Assembly: GCA_902773045.1 (NCBI GenBank)
Contig: CACYDE010000278.1
Span: 1-7,480 of the forward strand
DNA: 7,480 nt
Source: an uncultured Ruminococcus sp.
GTDB lineage: Bacteria; Bacillota; Clostridia; Oscillospirales; Acutalibacteraceae
Reading direction: 5' to 3'
Shown: piece after piece, positions 6,150-7,480 of the stretch
Layout: every line of letters begins with the position of its first letter
Numbering within the stretch: the stretch's first letter is position 1
Notes under the pieces: generated by a model
Told to the model about the DNA's origin: nothing
The model's input: the letters and a program-made list of their open reading frames with translations, nothing else
Database searches by the model: none
Program-made: the position numbers and the translations under genes

Positions 6150-7115
6150 TTAATCCGAAAGTCTGACCGTCACTTCACCGCTGTTCAATGTTTCCGTTTC
6201 TCCGTTGGGAAGTTTTACGATAAGACCGCCGTTGTTGTCTATATCTTCGGCAGAAGCATGCATTTTGACATTATTTCTGTAAAAGTCGATTTCCTTGCCT
6301 ATTATCAGCGAATGTTTTCTGTAATCGTCGATATAGGATTTATCGTTCAGATCACTGCATATTTCGGTAAGCTCATCGGATACCGCCGCGATTATCGTAT
6401 TTCTTGATATCCCTTGAAGGTTTAAAGATGTTGCGCTTTCAGAGATCTCTTCCGGAAAATCTTCTGTCGAAATATTTATTCCTATCCCGATTATGACGCT
6501 CTGAGCCGATCCTGTTTCAAAATCGGTGACAGCTTCGGTGAGGATCCCACAGGCTTTTTTGTTGTTTATAAAAACGTCGTTTACCCATTTTATCATGGGC
6601 TTTATAAGGGTGAGTTTTTCAATCGCTCTGACTACTGCAACGGCTGCGGCTGTTGTCACAGAAACTGCGTCGGAAAGCTTCAGATCTGTGTGGATTATAA
6701 ATGACATATATATCCCAGTGTTTTTCGGTGAGTAGAAGTTCCGTCCGAGGCGGCCGCGGCCTCCCGTCTGTTCATTTGAAATTATGAGCGCGTCTGAAGC
6801 GAATCCGTCCGAGATCATTCTTTTGGCTTCGTTGTTAGTTGAATCAACGGTGTCAAGAACCTTCAAAGAAAGCTTCCGTGATCTTTCGTTCATATTTTTC
6901 CGTATTTTATCTTCCGAAAGAATATCCGCGTTTTTGGCGAGTCTGTAGCCCTTGCTGCTCACAGAATCTATTTTACAGCCGTCTTTTCTTATGCGTTTTA
7001 TCGCTTTCCAAACGGCGTTTCTTGAGATCCCGAGTTCTTCCGCAATCAATTGACCCGAGATGTAATCATCGCGATTGTTTTCAAGCTTTTCGTATACTTT
7101 TTCTTTTAATGTCAT
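6150..7115 (-). CDS. birA: Bifunctional biotin--[acetyl-CoA-carboxylase] ligase / biotin operon repressor
   Basis: Activates biotin with ATP to biotinyl-AMP and transfers it to the carrier lysine of acetyl-CoA or pyruvate carboxylase in the cytoplasm. The 321 residues match group II (regulatory) BirA. An N-terminal winged helix-turn-helix (about 1-62) contains SGQLIAEELGISRNAVWKAI (20-39) and the wing KGYRLA (55-60). The catalytic domain has DSTN (91-94), the ATP/biotin loop TGGRGRLGR (117-125), KWVNDVFINNKKACGILTE (177-194, with the conserved K177) and IIGIGINIS (208-216). The C-terminal SH3-like domain is at about 270-320, GKEIDFYR to GEVTVRLS. The HTH suggests it also represses biotin synthesis or uptake genes, none of which are in the window. 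The ATG at 7115 follows AGGAG (7128-7124) by eight bases and a strong promoter lies upstream. I see no terminator after its stop. Confidence 0.95.
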   Translation of the reverse strand: MTLKEKVYEKLENNRDDYISGQLIAEELGISRNAVWKAIKRIRKDGCKIDSVSSKGYRLAKNADILSEDKIRKNMNERSRKLSLKVLDTVDSTNNEAKRMISDGFASDALIISNEQTGGRGRLGRNFYSPKNTGIYMSFIIHTDLKLSDAVSVTTAAAVAVVRAIEKLTLIKPMIKWVNDVFINNKKACGILTEAVTDFETGSAQSVIIGIGINISTEDFPEEISESATSLNLQGISRNTIIAAVSDELTEICSDLNDKSYIDDYRKHSLIIGKEIDFYRNNVKMHASAEDIDNNGGLIVKLPNGETETLNSGEVTVRLSD

Positions 7116-7180
7116 TTTTTGTTCTCCTTTTATAATTCGGGAAGTTTTAGGTTCCGTTTGGTTTACTTTTATATAATTAT

Positions 7181-7209
7181 ATTATCATATCTGATCCGAC
7201 TATTGTCAA
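7181..7209 (-). promoter_or_regulatory. Sigma-A-like promoter of birA
   Basis: On the minus strand a perfect TTGACA (7209-7204), a 17-base spacer and GATAAT (7186-7181, five of six). The start would be near 7174, giving a leader of about 60 bases. The -35 lies within ATTGTCAACC (7202-7211), which resembles one half of a Gram-positive BirA site, but I see no matching second half at the expected distance. Confidence 0.85.
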
Positions 7210-7271
7210 CCATAAAATTATTTTCCGTCAATTCTGAGAAGATATTTTCAAAATCAACAAACTATTTACTC

Positions 7272-7300
7272 TTTGTAAACTATTTGTTATTATTTACAAA
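7272..7300. promoter_or_regulatory. Operator-like inverted repeat upstream of the plus-strand promoter
   Basis: TTTGTAAA (7272-7279) and TTTACAAA (7293-7300) are perfect inverted 8-mers separated by 13 bases, ending five bases before the -35 of the plus-strand promoter. This is the geometry of a transcription-factor site between divergent promoters. The half-site resembles that of the biotin operator (TTGTAAACC), but the spacing is too short for it. Confidence 0.5.
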
Positions 7301-7305
7301 AATTC

Positions 7306-7334
7306 TTGACACCTTAAAATCTGTGTGATATCAT
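7306..7334 (+). promoter_or_regulatory. Strong sigma-A-like promoter reading out of the window
   Basis: A perfect TTGACA (7306-7311), a 17-base spacer and TATCAT (7329-7334, five of six). Transcription would start near 7341. No gene follows within the window: the interspersed repeat begins at 7379, so the transcript runs into it. The promoter is divergent from that of birA, about 100 bases away. Confidence 0.8.
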
Positions 7335-7378
7335 TAAGGTTGTGGATTTAATGGTAAATTAAGTAAAGTTTTATTTAA

Positions 7379-7480
7379 GGCAACACCGCGAATGCCCGCC
7401 TGACGGTACCCCGAGGGCATTTGCAGCACAATCCAATCAGCCTGCGCCTTACGGCTTGACTTCTTGGTGTGCTGCCGGCA
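7379..7480 (-). repeat. Interspersed repeat, right copy (inverted relative to the left-end copy)
   Basis: Reverse complement of the element at 50-152, starting at GGCAACACCGC and running off the window. The hairpin loop is GTAA here (7446-7455, read on the minus strand) where the left copy has GCAA. The other two substitutions in the well-aligned 80 bases fall in a predicted bulge and a short loop. It lies just downstream of a strong promoter in the otherwise AT-rich birA upstream region, which suggests insertion there. Confidence 0.85.

Noticed and set aside
5854..6407. Overlapping small frames on both strands across the tandem units and the birA end
   Set aside because: They stay open because of repeated sequence; none has a good ribosome binding site and the translations contain only the DNA repeat.
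7202..7230. BirA box at the birA promoter (ATTGTCAACC half-site)
   Set aside because: At 14-15 bases downstream the expected inverted half is only a poor match, so only a half-site can be supported.

Overview
The window looks like chromosomal DNA of a moderately low-GC Bacillota bacterium, most likely a clostridial (Oscillospiraceae/Ruminococcus-like) species. This rests on the gene content (comEC, holA, an RNase M5 Toprim gene, an RluC/D-type pseudouridine synthase, birA), strong AGGAG-type ribosome binding sites, sigma-A-like promoters and U-rich terminators. The lineage is inference from sequence style; no rRNA marker is present.

Layout, left to right. Positions 1-152 carry one copy of an interspersed repeat. 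After a ~150-base leader comes a plus-strand housekeeping cluster: comEC (304-2694, DNA uptake channel family), holA (2681-3721, Pol III delta, overlapping comEC by 14 bases) and rnmV (3763-4368, 5S rRNA maturase family). A bidirectional terminator (4447-4476) separates this from a minus-strand block. That block reads, in transcription order, birA (7115-6150), a 376-base non-coding stretch holding two tandem ~95-base units, a tiny secreted/membrane-anchored protein gene (5773-5528), a hairpin, and an rluC/D-like gene with its own consensus promoter (5495-5467). At the right end are the birA promoter, a dyad, and an excellent plus-strand promoter whose transcript would run straight into a second copy of the interspersed repeat (7379-7480), inverted relative to the first.

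Most of the coding capacity is ordinary information-processing and vitamin metabolism. The parts worth a second look are non-coding: (i) the tandem structured units in the leader of the small membrane protein, (ii) the inverted repeat pair bounding the window, whose few substitutions fall in predicted unpaired positions, and (iii) strong dyads, one early in comEC and two at promoter regions. Among proteins, the ComEC C-terminal metallo-beta-lactamase-like domain appears to have lost its metal-binding histidines, and the 81-residue protein looks like a bare signal peptide plus a sortase-type tail. I found no phage, CRISPR, transposase, tRNA or rRNA gene and no clear defence system.
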